Below are positions 1 to 8,709 of a stretch of 12,289 nucleotides of DNA, piece by piece. This stretch comes from Clostridia bacterium. GTDB taxonomy: Bacteria; Bacillota_A; Clostridia; Christensenellales; CAG-138. The first letter of the stretch is position 1. Every line of letters starts with the position of its first letter. Below the pieces are notes generated by a model, which was not told the origin of the DNA, did not search any database, and saw only the letters and a list, made by a program, of their open reading frames with translations. The stretch covers positions 1 through 12,289 of the forward strand of contig JAFZCW010000021.1 in NCBI GenBank assembly GCA_017556125.1, in the 5' to 3' direction. The translations under genes and the position numbers were made by a program.

Positions 1-95
1 ACTGGGCTGGGATCCGACGGATCCTGATGAGAGAAACCCGTACGCCCGTATGGATGAATCTGCCGGCTGATGCCCAAGGGCATAGTATCGAATAA
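1..95 (+). CDS. Possible 3' end of an upstream gene, frame uncertain
   Basis: Two + strand frames are open from the left edge. One stops at TGA 68-70 and reads as a hydrophilic tail rich in Asp and Pro. The other stops at TAA 93-95 and ends in NLPADAQGHSIE. Codon composition does not separate them. The second is slightly favoured because its stop lies 6 nt before a terminator-like hairpin. Neither end matches ribosomal protein L7/L12 (normally ending in VELK-like residues), the usual rpoB neighbour. The opposite strand is also open here, so even the strand is an inference. No product can be named. A GGATCC-GAC-GGATCC inverted repeat lies at 10-24. Confidence 0.3.
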   Translation, partial: WAGIRRILMRETRTPVWMNLPADAQGHSIE

Positions 96-158
96 GACCA
101 TCAGCAGACCTTCAGTGATGTGCAAGGTCTGCTGTGCTTTTGAACGGGCGTATTTTTT
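41..158 (+). other. Nested inverted repeats with T-run: composite terminator or structured RNA
   Basis: TACGCCCGT (41-49) is exactly complementary to ACGGGCGTA (144-152), which is immediately followed by six T residues (153-158). The pairing encloses a small hairpin, ATGCC-CAAG-GGCAT (70-83 region), and the 11-bp hairpin at 102-134. The fold would be a closed multi-branch structure ending in a U-tract. It could be a composite terminator or a small structured RNA. I recognise no known riboswitch or RNA family consensus in it, and the outer pairing may be chance. Confidence 0.3.
102..141 (+). terminator. Intrinsic terminator-like hairpin ending the upstream unit
   Basis: An 11-bp perfect stem, CAGCAGACCTT (102-112) with AAGGTCTGCTG (124-134), closes an 11-nt loop and is followed by TG and CTTTTG. 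The U-tract is short, so termination may be only partial, but the position just after a candidate stop codon at 95 and well before the rpoB promoter fits a gene-end terminator. A second, longer T-run follows at 153-158. Confidence 0.6.
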
Positions 159-165
159 GGCTGTT

Positions 166-194
166 AATATATCTATATTGCGCGTAGATATATT
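166..194. repeat. AT-rich 10-bp inverted repeat
   Basis: AATATATCTA (166-175) and TAGATATATT (185-194) are perfect inverted copies separated by a 9-nt centre containing GCGCG. The site lies about 130 bp upstream of the rpoB promoter and is not followed by a T-run, so it is not an obvious terminator. It could be a protein-binding operator or simply an AT-rich hairpin. No known operator is recognised. Confidence 0.5.
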
Positions 195-302
195 GATAGC
201 ATATTTGCATCTCCACGGGAAAATAAACTGAAAATCTGCGACGCATGGATGCTGTCCGGATCCTGAAGACGAATGCATTCTCCGATTCCGTTTGGTTCAC
301 AT
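195..302. other. Non-coding spacer upstream of the rpoB promoter
   Basis: No convincing gene is seen. The stretch contains a 10-bp perfect palindrome GAATGCATTC (271-280) and a second copy of the 10-mer CGGATCCTGA (257-266), which also occurs at 18-27. Both are short enough to be chance. A minus-strand open frame crossing this stretch lacks a convincing ribosome binding site and covers AT-rich spacer, so it is not called. Confidence 0.5.
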
Positions 303-353
303 AAAAGATTTTTTAATCTTTTCCTTGACACCGACAATTGACAATGATAACAT
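303..353 (+). promoter_or_regulatory. rpoB promoter with AT-rich upstream inverted repeat
   Basis: A consensus -35 hexamer TTGACA (325-330) is followed after 17 bp by TAACAT (348-353), a four-of-six -10 match, predicting a start near 360. A perfect inverted repeat of 8-bp arms, AAAAGATT (303-310) and AATCTTTT (315-322), abuts the -35. It could serve as an UP-type element for the RNA polymerase alpha C-terminal domain or as an operator. A second TTGACA at 338-343 lacks a well-spaced -10: TATAGT at 366-371 is 22 bp away. Housekeeping sigma-A type is inferred. Confidence 0.65.
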
Positions 354-360
354 TCTAAAT

Positions 361-509
361 TGGCTTATAGTTTGAGATAGTGGTAATATGCCTTACTATC
401 CGCAGTTTTTCCGGCGCCTTGCCGACCCGTGTGACAACGAATCCCGGGGGCCGGATGGATAAGCAAATACGATACACTGCATTGTATCAGCAAGGGGTGA
501 AGCCAAATT
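361..509 (+). promoter_or_regulatory. rpoB mRNA leader with several candidate hairpins
   Basis: About 150 nt separate the predicted start from rpoB. GATAGT (376-381) pairs with ACTATC (395-400) and T5 follows at 406-410, resembling a weak terminator or pause hairpin. CGGC/GCCG (412-415 with 421-424) competes with a longer imperfect stem, 410-418 with 447-455. GATACA (471-476) pairs with TGTATC (483-488), ending only 3 nt before the Shine-Dalgarno AAGGGGTGA (492-500). The arrangement would allow attenuation or control of translation start, but no known leader family is recognised. It is an inference from pairing alone. Confidence 0.4.
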
Positions 510-3500
510 ATGCATGATGTCAAGATGGGACAAAAGACACGCAAGAGCTTTTCAAGAATCCATGAAATTCTGGACATGCCGGACCTGATCGAGGTTCAGA
601 AAAATTCCTACTATCGTTTTCTTAAAGAGGATCTGAAAGAAGTACTGGATGACATTTCTCCGATTACCGATTATTCCGGAAAACTGGTTCTAGAATTTGT
701 CGATTATAAAGTAGATACCGATCACCCGAAATACTCCATCACCGAGTGCAAGGAGCGCGACGTAAACTATGCTGCCCCGCTCCGTGTCAGCGTGCGCCTG
801 ATCAACAAGGAAACAGGCGAGGTTAAACAGCAGGAAGTATTTCTTGGCGATTTTCCGCTCATGACGCCGCAGGGTACTTTTATTATCAACGGCGCAGAGC
901 GTGTCATCGTTTCCCAGCTTGTCCGCTCCCCCGGCGTATATTATGCAGAAAGTATTGATAAAATCGGAAAACAGCTGTTCTCTTCCCAGGTAATTCCCAA
1001 CCGCGGTGCCTGGCTTGAGTATGAGACGGATTCCAACGGCATTCTTTACGTGAAGATTGACCGTCAGCGCAAGGTGCATATTACCTCTTTGCTTCGTGCG
1101 CTCGGTTACGGAACCAACTCCGAGATTCTGGATCTTCTCGGCGAAGATGAGCGTCTCGAAGCAACCCTGCAGAAGGATCCGACCCATTCCGTCGCGGAAG
1201 GCCTGATCGAGATTTATAAGAGGCAGCGTCCGGGAGAACCTCCGACAGAGGAGAGTGCCCGTTCCCTTCTGAACGCGCTGTTTTTTGACAAGCGTTATGA
1301 TCTGGCGCGTGTTGGCCGTTACAAGTTCAACAAAAAGCTTGCGATCAAGGAACGTCTGAAAGGCATGACCGCAGACGAAACGGTCGTCTCAGAACTGACG
1401 GGAGAAATTCTTGCCGAAGCAGGGAAGATCATCGACCGCGAAACAGCCAAGGCGATCCAGGATGCAGGCATCAACATGGTCTGGATTCGCGTGGGCGACC
1501 AGCGCGTGAAGATCGTCGGCAACAACTTTGCCGATGCCAGCGCGTTCCTGCCGTTCGATCCGAAGGCCGCAGGGCTGGATGAATATGTACACATTCCGAC
1601 GCTGAAAGAACTGCTCAGTGAATCAGAAGGAATGGACGAGGAGCAGCTGAAGGAATTCCTGCACAAGCATTATTTTGATCTTATCCCGCGCCATATCGTT
1701 CCGGATGATATCGTTGCGTCGATTTCCTATCTGATCGGAATGCCTTACGGGATCGGTCATACGGATGATATCGATCATCTGGGCAACCGCCGTATCCGCA
1801 GCGTGGGCGAACTGCTCCAGAATCAGATGCGCGTCGGATTGACGCGTCTGGAGCGTGTTGTCAGGGAGAGGATGGGTATTCAGGACATGGACGTCGTCAT
1901 GCCCTCCAATCTGATCAATATCAGACCTGTTACCGCTGCCATCAAGGAATTTTTCGGGTCTTCGCAGCTTTCCCAGTTCATGGATCAGACCAACCCGCTG
2001 GCGGAACTGACGCATAAACGCCGTCTGTCCGCACTTGGCCCCGGAGGACTGAACCGCGAGCGCGCTACGTTTGAAGTCCGAGACGTGCATTATTCCCACT
2101 ACGGACGCATGTGCCCGATCGAGACACCTGAAGGTCCGAACATCGGTCTGATCAACTCGCTGTCAACCTATGCGAGGATCAACGAGTATGGATTCATTGA
2201 GGCGCCGTATCGGTTTGTAGATAAAAAGAACCGTATTATTACGGATAAAATCGAGTATTTGACCGCGGACGAGGAAGATCATTTTATCGTTGCGCAGGCA
2301 AATGAAGAAATCGACCCCGAGACCCACTGGTTCAAGCGCGAACGTGTTGCGGCACGTATGCGCGAGCAGATCGTGGAGGTCAAGAACACGGAAGTCGATT
2401 ATATGGACGTGTCTCCGAAACAGCTGGTATCGGTTGCAACGGCGATGATCCCGTTCCTTGAGAACGATGACGCAAACCGCGCCCTTATGGGTTCCAACAT
2501 GCAGCGTCAGGCAGTTCCTCTTCTCAAGCCGCAGGCGCCCATCGTCGCGACCGGTATGGAATACAAGGCCGCTGCAGACTCGGGCATCGTTGTTCTGTCT
2601 GACACAGACGGAACGGTGGAGCGCGTTTCCGCTGATTCCATTACGATCCGGGATGAGGCGGGGGTTGATCATGTATATACCCTGACGAAATTCCAGAGGA
2701 GCAACCAGGGCACCTGCCTGAATCAGAGACCGATCGTGAAGAAAGGGCAGCATGTTGCCAATCGCGAGGTTATCGCGGACGGAGCTTCTACGGACGGCGG
2801 AGAGATCGCGCTCGGCAGAAACATCCTGATCGGGTTCATGACCTGGGAAGGCTACAACTATGAGGATGCCGTTCTGATCAGCGAGAAGCTGGTGAAGGAA
2901 GACGTTTTCACTTCCATCCATATCGAAGAGCATGAGCTGGAAGCGCGCGATACAAAACTCGGGCCGGAAGAGATCACAAGGGATATTCCGAATATCGGCG
3001 AAGATGCTCTCTCGCAGCTTGATGAGAACGGTATTATCCGTCCCGGAGCTGAAGTCCGTTCGGGCGATATTCTTGTCGGAAAGGTAACACCGAAGGGCGA
3101 GACCGAGTTAACGGCTGAAGAGCGTCTTCTGAGAGCCATCTTCGGTGAAAAAGCGCGCGACGTCCGGGATACTTCCCTGCGTGTACCGCACGGTGAGGGC
3201 GGCGTCGTTGTGGATGTCAAGGTGTTCGACCGGGCAAGCAAGGACGAACTCGGACCCGGTGTGAACAAGATGGTCCGCGTCTATATTGCCCAGAAGAGAA
3301 AGATCAGCGTCGGAGACAAGATGGCCGGACGCCATGGAAACAAGGGCGTTATTTCAAGGATTCTTCCGGAAGAGGATATGCCGTTCCTTCCGGACGGCAC
3401 ACCGCTCCAGATCGTTCTGAACCCGCTCGGCGTTCCGTCCCGTATGAATATCGGACAGGTTCTCGAGCTGCATCTTGGCATGGCCTGCAAAATGCTCGGC

Positions 3501-4328
3501 ATCCATATCGCCACGCCGGTATTTGACGGCGCGACGGAGCAGGACATCAAGGATCTGCTTGTAAAAGCCGGATGCGACGAAGACGGGAAAACGGTTCTTT
3601 ATGACGGACGTTCCGGCGAACCTTTTGAGAACCGTATCACGGTCGGATACATGTATTACCTGAAGCTGCACCATCTGGTGGACGACAAGATCCACGCGCG
3701 TTCCACCGGCCCGTACAGCCTCGTCACACAGCAGCCTCTCGGCGGCAAAGCGCAGTTCGGAGGACAGCGTTTCGGCGAGATGGAAGTCTGGGCACTCGAA
3801 GCTTACGGCGCTGCATATACGCTGCAGGAGATCCTGACCGTTAAATCGGACGATACGGTCGGGCGTGTCAAGACTTACGAGTCGATTGTGAAAGGTGAGA
3901 ATGTGCCCCCTGCGGGAATTCCGGAATCCTTCAAGGTTCTGATTAAAGAACTCCAGTCCCTTGCGCTCGATGTGAAAGTACTCTCAGAATCGAGAGAAGA
4001 GATCATCATCGGTGAGGATGACGAGGATGATACACCGTCGTTGGATGTCAACATGTCCGGAAACGAGGATATGCCTGTCATCTCGGCATCCGAAACGGAA
4101 GACGAGTTCGGAGATGCCTTTGAAGACGATGAGTTCTCTGAATTTGACGAGTTTGACTCGGATGAGATTTCAGATGACGGAGACTCGCTGCTGGATGACT
4201 TTGACGAAAAGGATGACGAGCCGCTTCCGGATGACATGGAAGCGCCGGTACTTGAAGCGGGCGACGACCTGATGGACGACGATTTGAACTTTGATCTGGA
4301 CGGCGTTGGCCGGGACGAAAACGAGTAA
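510..4328 (+). CDS. rpoB: DNA-directed RNA polymerase subunit beta
   Basis: This is the beta subunit of RNA polymerase, which with beta' forms the active centre and the rifampicin pocket. It has 1272 residues. The ATG at 510 is chosen because AAGGGGTGA (492-500) sits 9 nt upstream. An in-frame ATG at 525 is less well placed. The rifampicin cluster lies near residues 483-514, with D492, H502 and S507 at the positions usually mutated in resistance, so a sensitive enzyme is predicted. The [12 protein letters not shown] motif (935-946) holds the two active-site lysines K937 and K945. The conserved C-terminal block [20 protein letters not shown] contacts beta'. There is no large lineage-specific insertion in the core. 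Residues 1169-1272 form an unusually acidic, low-complexity tail with about 48 Asp/Glu and only two basic residues. rpoC follows after 33 nt. No rplL gene lies directly upstream; a promoter and leader do instead. Confidence 0.98.
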   Translation: MHDVKMGQKTRKSFSRIHEILDMPDLIEVQKNSYYRFLKEDLKEVLDDISPITDYSGKLVLEFVDYKVDTDHPKYSITECKERDVNYAAPLRVSVRLINKETGEVKQQEVFLGDFPLMTPQGTFIINGAERVIVSQLVRSPGVYYAESIDKIGKQLFSSQVIPNRGAWLEYETDSNGILYVKIDRQRKVHITSLLRALGYGTNSEILDLLGEDERLEATLQKDPTHSVAEGLIEIYKRQRPGEPPTEESARSLLNALFFDKRYDLARVGRYKFNKKLAIKERLKGMTADETVVSELTGEILAEAGKIIDRETAKAIQDAGINMVWIRVGDQRVKIVGNNFADASAFLPFDPKAAGLDEYVHIPTLKELLSESEGMDEEQLKEFLHKHYFDLIPRHIVPDDIVASISYLIGMPYGIGHTDDIDHLGNRRIRSVGELLQNQMRVGLTRLERVVRERMGIQDMDVVMPSNLINIRPVTAAIKEFFGSSQLSQFMDQTNPLAELTHKRRLSALGPGGLNRERATFEVRDVHYSHYGRMCPIETPEGPNIGLINSLSTYARINEYGFIEAPYRFVDKKNRIITDKIEYLTADEEDHFIVAQANEEIDPETHWFKRERVAARMREQIVEVKNTEVDYMDVSPKQLVSVATAMIPFLENDDANRALMGSNMQRQAVPLLKPQAPIVATGMEYKAAADSGIVVLSDTDGTVERVSADSITIRDEAGVDHVYTLTKFQRSNQGTCLNQRPIVKKGQHVANREVIADGASTDGGEIALGRNILIGFMTWEGYNYEDAVLISEKLVKEDVFTSIHIEEHELEARDTKLGPEEITRDIPNIGEDALSQLDENGIIRPGAEVRSGDILVGKVTPKGETELTAEERLLRAIFGEKARDVRDTSLRVPHGEGGVVVDVKVFDRASKDELGPGVNKMVRVYIAQKRKISVGDKMAGRHGNKGVISRILPEEDMPFLPDGTPLQIVLNPLGVPSRMNIGQVLELHLGMACKMLGIHIATPVFDGATEQDIKDLLVKAGCDEDGKTVLYDGRSGEPFENRITVGYMYYLKLHHLVDDKIHARSTGPYSLVTQQPLGGKAQFGGQRFGEMEVWALEAYGAAYTLQEILTVKSDDTVGRVKTYESIVKGENVPPAGIPESFKVLIKELQSLALDVKVLSESREEIIIGEDDEDDTPSLDVNMSGNEDMPVISASETEDEFGDAFEDDEFSEFDEFDSDEISDDGDSLLDDFDEKDDEPLPDDMEAPVLEAGDDLMDDDLNFDLDGVGRDENE

Positions 4329-4361
4329 CACCGGGGATATTTCAGAAGGGAGATTATTACA

Positions 4362-7300
4362 GTGTTTGAACTGACGAATTTTGATGCTTTACAGATAGGT
4401 CTTGCCTCACCTGAAAAAATCCTTGAGTGGTCTCATGGCGAGGTCAAAAAGCCGGAAACGATCAACTACAGAACGCTGAAGCCTGAAAAGGACGGACTGT
4501 ACTGCGAGCGTATCTTCGGGCCGACGAAGGACTGGGAATGCCACTGCGGCAGATATAAACGCGGCAGATATAAAGGCATCGTCTGCGAAAAGTGCGGCGT
4601 TGAGGTAACAAGGGCAAAAGTGCGCCGTGAGCGGATGGGGCATATCGAGCTTGCCGTTCCGGTATCGCATATCTGGTATTTCAAGGGTATCCCGTGCCGC
4701 ATGAAAATGCTGCTTGACATGAGCCCCCGCGCACTTGAACAGGTGCTCTATTTCGCGGCTTACGTCGTAACGGATCCCGGCGATACAGGTCTGCAGTACA
4801 AGCAGGTCCTGACGGACAAGGAATACCGCGACGCGATCGACCAGTACGGCCCCAAGGCATTCAGTGCCGGCATGGGCGCGGAAGCCATCCGCAAGCTGCT
4901 GTGCGATCTGGATCTTCAGAAGCTGGAGAAAGAACTTCGCGACGAGATCGCGAATTCCTCCGGCCAGAAGAGGGCGAGCGCGATCAAGAGACTGGAGGTC
5001 GTGGAAGCTTTCATCAAGAGCGGCAACAGACCGGAATGGATCATTCTGACTGTGATTCCGGTCATTCCTCCGGATCTCAGACCGATGGTCCAGCTGGACG
5101 GCGGCAGGTTTGCCACGAGCGATCTGAACGATCTTTACCGCAGGGTCATCAACAGGAACAACCGTCTCAAGAAACTGCTTGAGCTCCGTGCGCCCGATAT
5201 TATCGTCCGCAATGAAAAACGTATGCTTCAGGAAGCGGTCGACGCCCTGATCGACAACGGCCGCAGAAGCCGTCCGGTTACCGGACCGGGCAACAGGCCG
5301 CTGAAGTCCCTGTCCGACATGCTTCGCGGAAAACAGGGACGCTTCCGTCAGAACCTGCTCGGCAAACGTGTTGACTATTCTGGCCGTTCCGTTATCGTTG
5401 TCGGCCCTGAACTGAAGATGTATCAGTGCGGTCTTCCGAAGGAGATGGCGCTGGAACTGTTCAAGCCGTTTGTGATGAAGAATCTGGTCAAGGACGGCTA
5501 CGCGCAGAATGTCAAAGGCGCGAAGAGAATGGTCGAAAGAGGATCCAACGAGGTCTGGGGCGCGCTGGAAGACGTGATCAAGGATCACCCGGTGCTGCTG
5601 AACCGTGCGCCTACGCTGCACAGACTCGGCATCCAGGCGTTCGAGCCTGTCCTGGTGGAAGGACGTGCCATCAAACTCCATCCATTGGTTTGTACTGCGT
5701 TTAACGCTGACTTCGACGGCGACCAGATGGCCGTTCATGTACCGCTGTCTGTGGAAGCGCAGTCCGAGGCGAGGTTCCTGATGCTGGCCTCCAATAATAT
5801 TCTGAAGCCCCAGGACGGCCGTCCGGTCGTATCTCCGACACAGGACATGGTCATGGGCTGCTATTACCTTACGCTGGAGCGTGACGGAGCAAAAGGAGAA
5901 GGAAAGATCTTCCACTCCGAGGATGAAGCCATCATGGCATATCAGACGGGCGACGTTTCGCTTCAGGCAAAAGTCAAGATCAGGCTCACGCGTGAGTTTG
6001 AAGGGAAGACGTACAGGCGTGTTGTCGAAACGACGGTCGGCAAGGTGATCTTCAACAATGCGATTCCGCAGGATCTCGGATTCGTTCCGAGAAATACGCC
6101 GGAAGACATGTTCCGCTTTGAGATCGACCATCTTGTTGTGAAAAAAGACCTCGGGAACATCGTGGACTACTGCTACCGCAAGTACGGCCCGACAAAGACG
6201 GCGGAAACGCTGGACAAGATCAAGAAGCTCGGATACACCTACTCCACACGCGGCGGCATCACGGTTGGATTCCAGGATATTCAGGTTCCTGCCCAGAAGA
6301 AGGAAATGATCGCGGAAGCGGAAAGAAAGGTCGTTGAAATCGATAATATCTTCAGAAGCGGTCTTCTGAGCGACGCCGAACGCCGCGAGCGTGTCATCGA
6401 TATCTGGGAAAAGACGACGGGCGATGTTTCCAAGGCGCTGATGGATTCTCTGGATACATTCAATCCGATCTACATGATGGCGAATTCCGGTGCCCGTGGT
6501 TCTACGGCTCAGATCCGTCAGCTCGCCGGCATGCGCGGTCTTATGGCGGATCCGAACGGCAAGATCATCGAGGTTCCGATCCGTGCAAACTTCCGTGAAG
6601 GTCTGTCCGTTCTGGAATTCTTCATTTCCTCGCACGGCGCCAGAAAGGGTCTCGCGGACACGGCGCTTCGTACGGCGGACTCCGGTTATCTGACACGGCG
6701 TCTCGTTGACGTTTCCCAGGAAGTGATCGTTCGCGAGGACGACTGCTTCGCGGAGCGCGGCGAAACCCCGAAAGGCATGGTCATTACGGAGATCCGTGAC
6801 GGAAGCAAGCTGGTTGAGCCCCTGAAGAGCAGGGTCATCGGCCGCTACACGGTCGATCCGGTCATCAACCCGAAAACGGGCGAGGTCATTGTGGAAGAAA
6901 ACCAGATGATCACGTACGACCAGGCTGAAGCAATCGAGAAAGCGGGCGTGGAAAGCGTAACATGCAGAAGCGTTTTCACATGCAGATGCAAATCCGGCGT
7001 ATGCGCAAAATGCTATGGCGCCAACCTTGCTTCCGGCGACCCGGTCAATATCGGTGAAGCCGTCGGCATTATTGCGGCACAGGCTATCGGCGAACCCGGA
7101 ACACAGCTGACGATGCGTACATTCCATACGGGCGGCGTTGCGACTGCAGAGGATATCACACAGGGTCTTCCCCGTGTTGAGGAGCTCTTTGAAGCCAGAA
7201 AGCCGAAAGGACTTGCGGTCATTTCGGAGATCAGCGGTACTGTCCATATCGATGAGAGCAAGAAGCGCCGCGAAACCATCATCACAAATGAAGACGGTGA

Positions 7301-7889
7301 ATCGGAGACCTATCTGATCCCGTTCGGAAGCAAGATGAAAGTTCAGGAAGGCGACGTGGTCGAAGCCGGTGACGAGCTGACAGAGGGTTCTGTCAACCCG
7401 CATGACATTCTGAAGATCAGAGGTGTCAAGGGCGTCCAGGCGTATCTGCTGAGAGAGGTCCAGAGCGTTTACCGTCTGCAGGGCGTTGAGATCTCGGACA
7501 AACACATCGAGATTATTATCCGCCAGATGCTCCGCAAGGTGCAGGTGGAAGACGCGGGAGATACATCGCTCCTGCCCGGTGAGCTGACGGACATCTTCAC
7601 GTTTGAGCAGGAAAACGACAGGGTCACGGCCGAAGGCGGCCAGCCCGCGATTGCAAAGCGCAAACTGCTCGGCGTTACCAAGGCGGCGCTGGCGACGGAG
7701 TCCTTCCTGTCTGCCGCATCCTTCCAGGAGACCACGCGTGTCCTGACAGAAGCGGCCATCAAGGGCAAGGTAGACCCGCTGCTCGGATTGAAAGAAAACG
7801 TACTGATCGGAAAGCTGATCCCTGCCGGAATCGGACTGAAACGGTACCGCAATGTTTCCGTGCGTGACCGTTCCACCGATATCGGCTGA
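4362..7889 (+). CDS. rpoC: DNA-directed RNA polymerase subunit beta'
   Basis: This is the catalytic beta' subunit, with 1175 residues, close to the Bacillota length and lacking the large insertion of proteobacterial homologues. The start is GTG at 4362, supported by GAAGGGAG (4345-4352) 9 nt upstream and by the VFELTNFD amino terminus. The first zinc site is C60, C62, C75 and C78. The magnesium-binding motif NADFDGDQM places the catalytic aspartates at 450, 452 and 454. The second zinc site is C795 with C874, C881 and C884, with extra cysteines at 868 and 876. The bridge-helix and trigger-loop regions are recognisable from [17 protein letters not shown] and [20 protein letters not shown]. It is transcribed with rpoB, 33 nt downstream of its stop, and is followed after 26 nt by an unknown membrane protein gene. 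Antisense open frames over this gene are codon-bias shadows. Confidence 0.98.
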   Translation: MFELTNFDALQIGLASPEKILEWSHGEVKKPETINYRTLKPEKDGLYCERIFGPTKDWECHCGRYKRGRYKGIVCEKCGVEVTRAKVRRERMGHIELAVPVSHIWYFKGIPCRMKMLLDMSPRALEQVLYFAAYVVTDPGDTGLQYKQVLTDKEYRDAIDQYGPKAFSAGMGAEAIRKLLCDLDLQKLEKELRDEIANSSGQKRASAIKRLEVVEAFIKSGNRPEWIILTVIPVIPPDLRPMVQLDGGRFATSDLNDLYRRVINRNNRLKKLLELRAPDIIVRNEKRMLQEAVDALIDNGRRSRPVTGPGNRPLKSLSDMLRGKQGRFRQNLLGKRVDYSGRSVIVVGPELKMYQCGLPKEMALELFKPFVMKNLVKDGYAQNVKGAKRMVERGSNEVWGALEDVIKDHPVLLNRAPTLHRLGIQAFEPVLVEGRAIKLHPLVCTAFNADFDGDQMAVHVPLSVEAQSEARFLMLASNNILKPQDGRPVVSPTQDMVMGCYYLTLERDGAKGEGKIFHSEDEAIMAYQTGDVSLQAKVKIRLTREFEGKTYRRVVETTVGKVIFNNAIPQDLGFVPRNTPEDMFRFEIDHLVVKKDLGNIVDYCYRKYGPTKTAETLDKIKKLGYTYSTRGGITVGFQDIQVPAQKKEMIAEAERKVVEIDNIFRSGLLSDAERRERVIDIWEKTTGDVSKALMDSLDTFNPIYMMANSGARGSTAQIRQLAGMRGLMADPNGKIIEVPIRANFREGLSVLEFFISSHGARKGLADTALRTADSGYLTRRLVDVSQEVIVREDDCFAERGETPKGMVITEIRDGSKLVEPLKSRVIGRYTVDPVINPKTGEVIVEENQMITYDQAEAIEKAGVESVTCRSVFTCRCKSGVCAKCYGANLASGDPVNIGEAVGIIAAQAIGEPGTQLTMRTFHTGGVATAEDITQGLPRVEELFEARKPKGLAVISEISGTVHIDESKKRRETIITNEDGESETYLIPFGSKMKVQEGDVVEAGDELTEGSVNPHDILKIRGVKGVQAYLLREVQSVYRLQGVEISDKHIEIIIRQMLRKVQVEDAGDTSLLPGELTDIFTFEQENDRVTAEGGQPAIAKRKLLGVTKAALATESFLSAASFQETTRVLTEAAIKGKVDPLLGLKENVLIGKLIPAGIGLKRYRNVSVRDRSTDIG

Positions 7890-7915
7890 CGGAAGAGGCG
7901 TTCCGGGAGAGAAAC

Positions 7916-8644
7916 ATGGACAAGCTTCCCAACAACCCTAACTGCCCGCTGTCCGGGACAAAATACTGCGCGCTGCTGAATATGCGGTCCTGCAGTGAGT
8001 GCACCATCGGCGGGAACGGGGATACACCGGAACAGGTGAAACAGGATCTTGATCTTTATGAGCAGCTTCTTCCGGAAGGCGGTATCGCCCAGCTTTTTGT
8101 AACGCTTCGCTGCCAGTTCTGCAAACATGAACCGGTCGGCCAAAGGAACGGATATGCCATATTGTATATGGCACATCCGGAACCGAAGCGGATCCAGAGG
8201 AAGCTGTTCAGAAATTCCGCTGCTCCGTTCGGGACCATCATTCCCGTGCAGATTTCGGTCTGCAAGGATTGCAGGAAAAAGCTTCTTCTGATGGATTATG
8301 TTCCCGTAGTGATCCCGGTGCTGTTCGGACTGGTTTTGGTGGTGCTTAGCATGATCAGCAGTACGAGGAGTGCGATGCTGGAAATCAGCACCTGGTTTCC
8401 ATTTGCGCTTTGGGTTGCATCAATCGTTGTCGGGATCTTCCTCGGGAAAGCGGTGTCAGGCGCGCTGGAGAAGAAATACGCGGGGAGCATGTACGTCGAC
8501 ATTCTCAAACACCCGGTGCTGAGAGAGATGACGAACAAGGGATGGGAACCGATCAGATCCGGCCGTTCCCGCGTTGTTTTTTCCAAAAGCCGGCGTGTCG
8601 TCGGACTCGGAACCGCGGTTCCTTCCGAAGAAGATATGGATTGA
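7916..8644 (+). CDS. Uncharacterised cysteine-rich two-helix membrane protein
   Basis: I do not recognise this 242-residue protein. The start ATG at 7916 has GGGAGAG (7905-7911) just upstream and lies 26 nt after rpoC, so it is probably cotranscribed with rpoBC. The amino-terminal part has C10, C18, C26 and C29. A second pair, C66-x2-C69, and a third, C116-x2-C119, could form one zinc ribbon with a 46-residue insert. Two hydrophobic segments follow, at about 128-147 and 160-178, separated by a short polar turn. Basic residues before the first (RKK, 120-122) and after the second (EKK, 185-187) suggest a hairpin with both ends in the cytoplasm. The C-terminal 55 residues are soluble and basic, with HPVLREMTNKGWEP and RSGRSRVVFSKSRR. 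There is no signal peptide. A zinc-binding membrane adaptor is a guess only. Its stop codon overlaps the -35 element of the next promoter. Confidence 0.85.
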   Translation: MDKLPNNPNCPLSGTKYCALLNMRSCSECTIGGNGDTPEQVKQDLDLYEQLLPEGGIAQLFVTLRCQFCKHEPVGQRNGYAILYMAHPEPKRIQRKLFRNSAAPFGTIIPVQISVCKDCRKKLLLMDYVPVVIPVLFGLVLVVLSMISSTRSAMLEISTWFPFALWVASIVVGIFLGKAVSGALEKKYAGSMYVDILKHPVLREMTNKGWEPIRSGRSRVVFSKSRRVVGLGTAVPSEEDMD

Positions 8645-8668
8645 CAAAAGAATCGTAATGCTGATAAT
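8641..8668 (+). promoter_or_regulatory. Promoter for the L7Ae-rpsL-rpsG-fusA-tuf unit
   Basis: TTGACA (8641-8646), a perfect -35, is followed after 16 bp by GATAAT (8663-8668), five of six to the -10 consensus, and then by an AT-rich stretch. The predicted start is near 8675. The stop codon TGA (8642-8644) of the preceding gene lies within the -35 hexamer. There is no terminator between the units, so read-through from rpoBC is likely to add to this promoter. Confidence 0.75.
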
Positions 8669-8709
8669 ATTTTTATTTGGCAGTGCGTTTCCGGGAAAGC
8701 ATAAAAGAC

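Noticed and set aside
24..37. Hammerhead ribozyme-like core CTGATGA...GAAAC
   Set aside because: Only two nucleotides separate the two core strands, leaving no stem II, and no matching stem III with a cleavage triplet was found.
1..158. Known riboswitch, T-box or SRP/6S RNA
   Set aside because: I looked for SAM, TPP, cobalamin, T-box, guanidine, SRP and 6S signature sequences and found none; only unassigned stems remain.
1956..2051. Rifampicin resistance substitution in RpoB
   Set aside because: D492, H502, S507 and L509 match the sensitive consensus of the cluster.
4407..7505. Antisense open frame of 1032 codons opposite rpoC
   Set aside because: It is in codon register with rpoC, so antisense stops would need the sense codons TTA, CTA or TCA, which are avoided by codon bias. 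The translation resembles no known protein and rpoC is certain.
8677..8709. Upstream TTG/GTG starts for the L7Ae-like gene
   Set aside because: No Shine-Dalgarno precedes them and they coincide with the predicted transcription start; the extra residues are absent from YbxF-type proteins.
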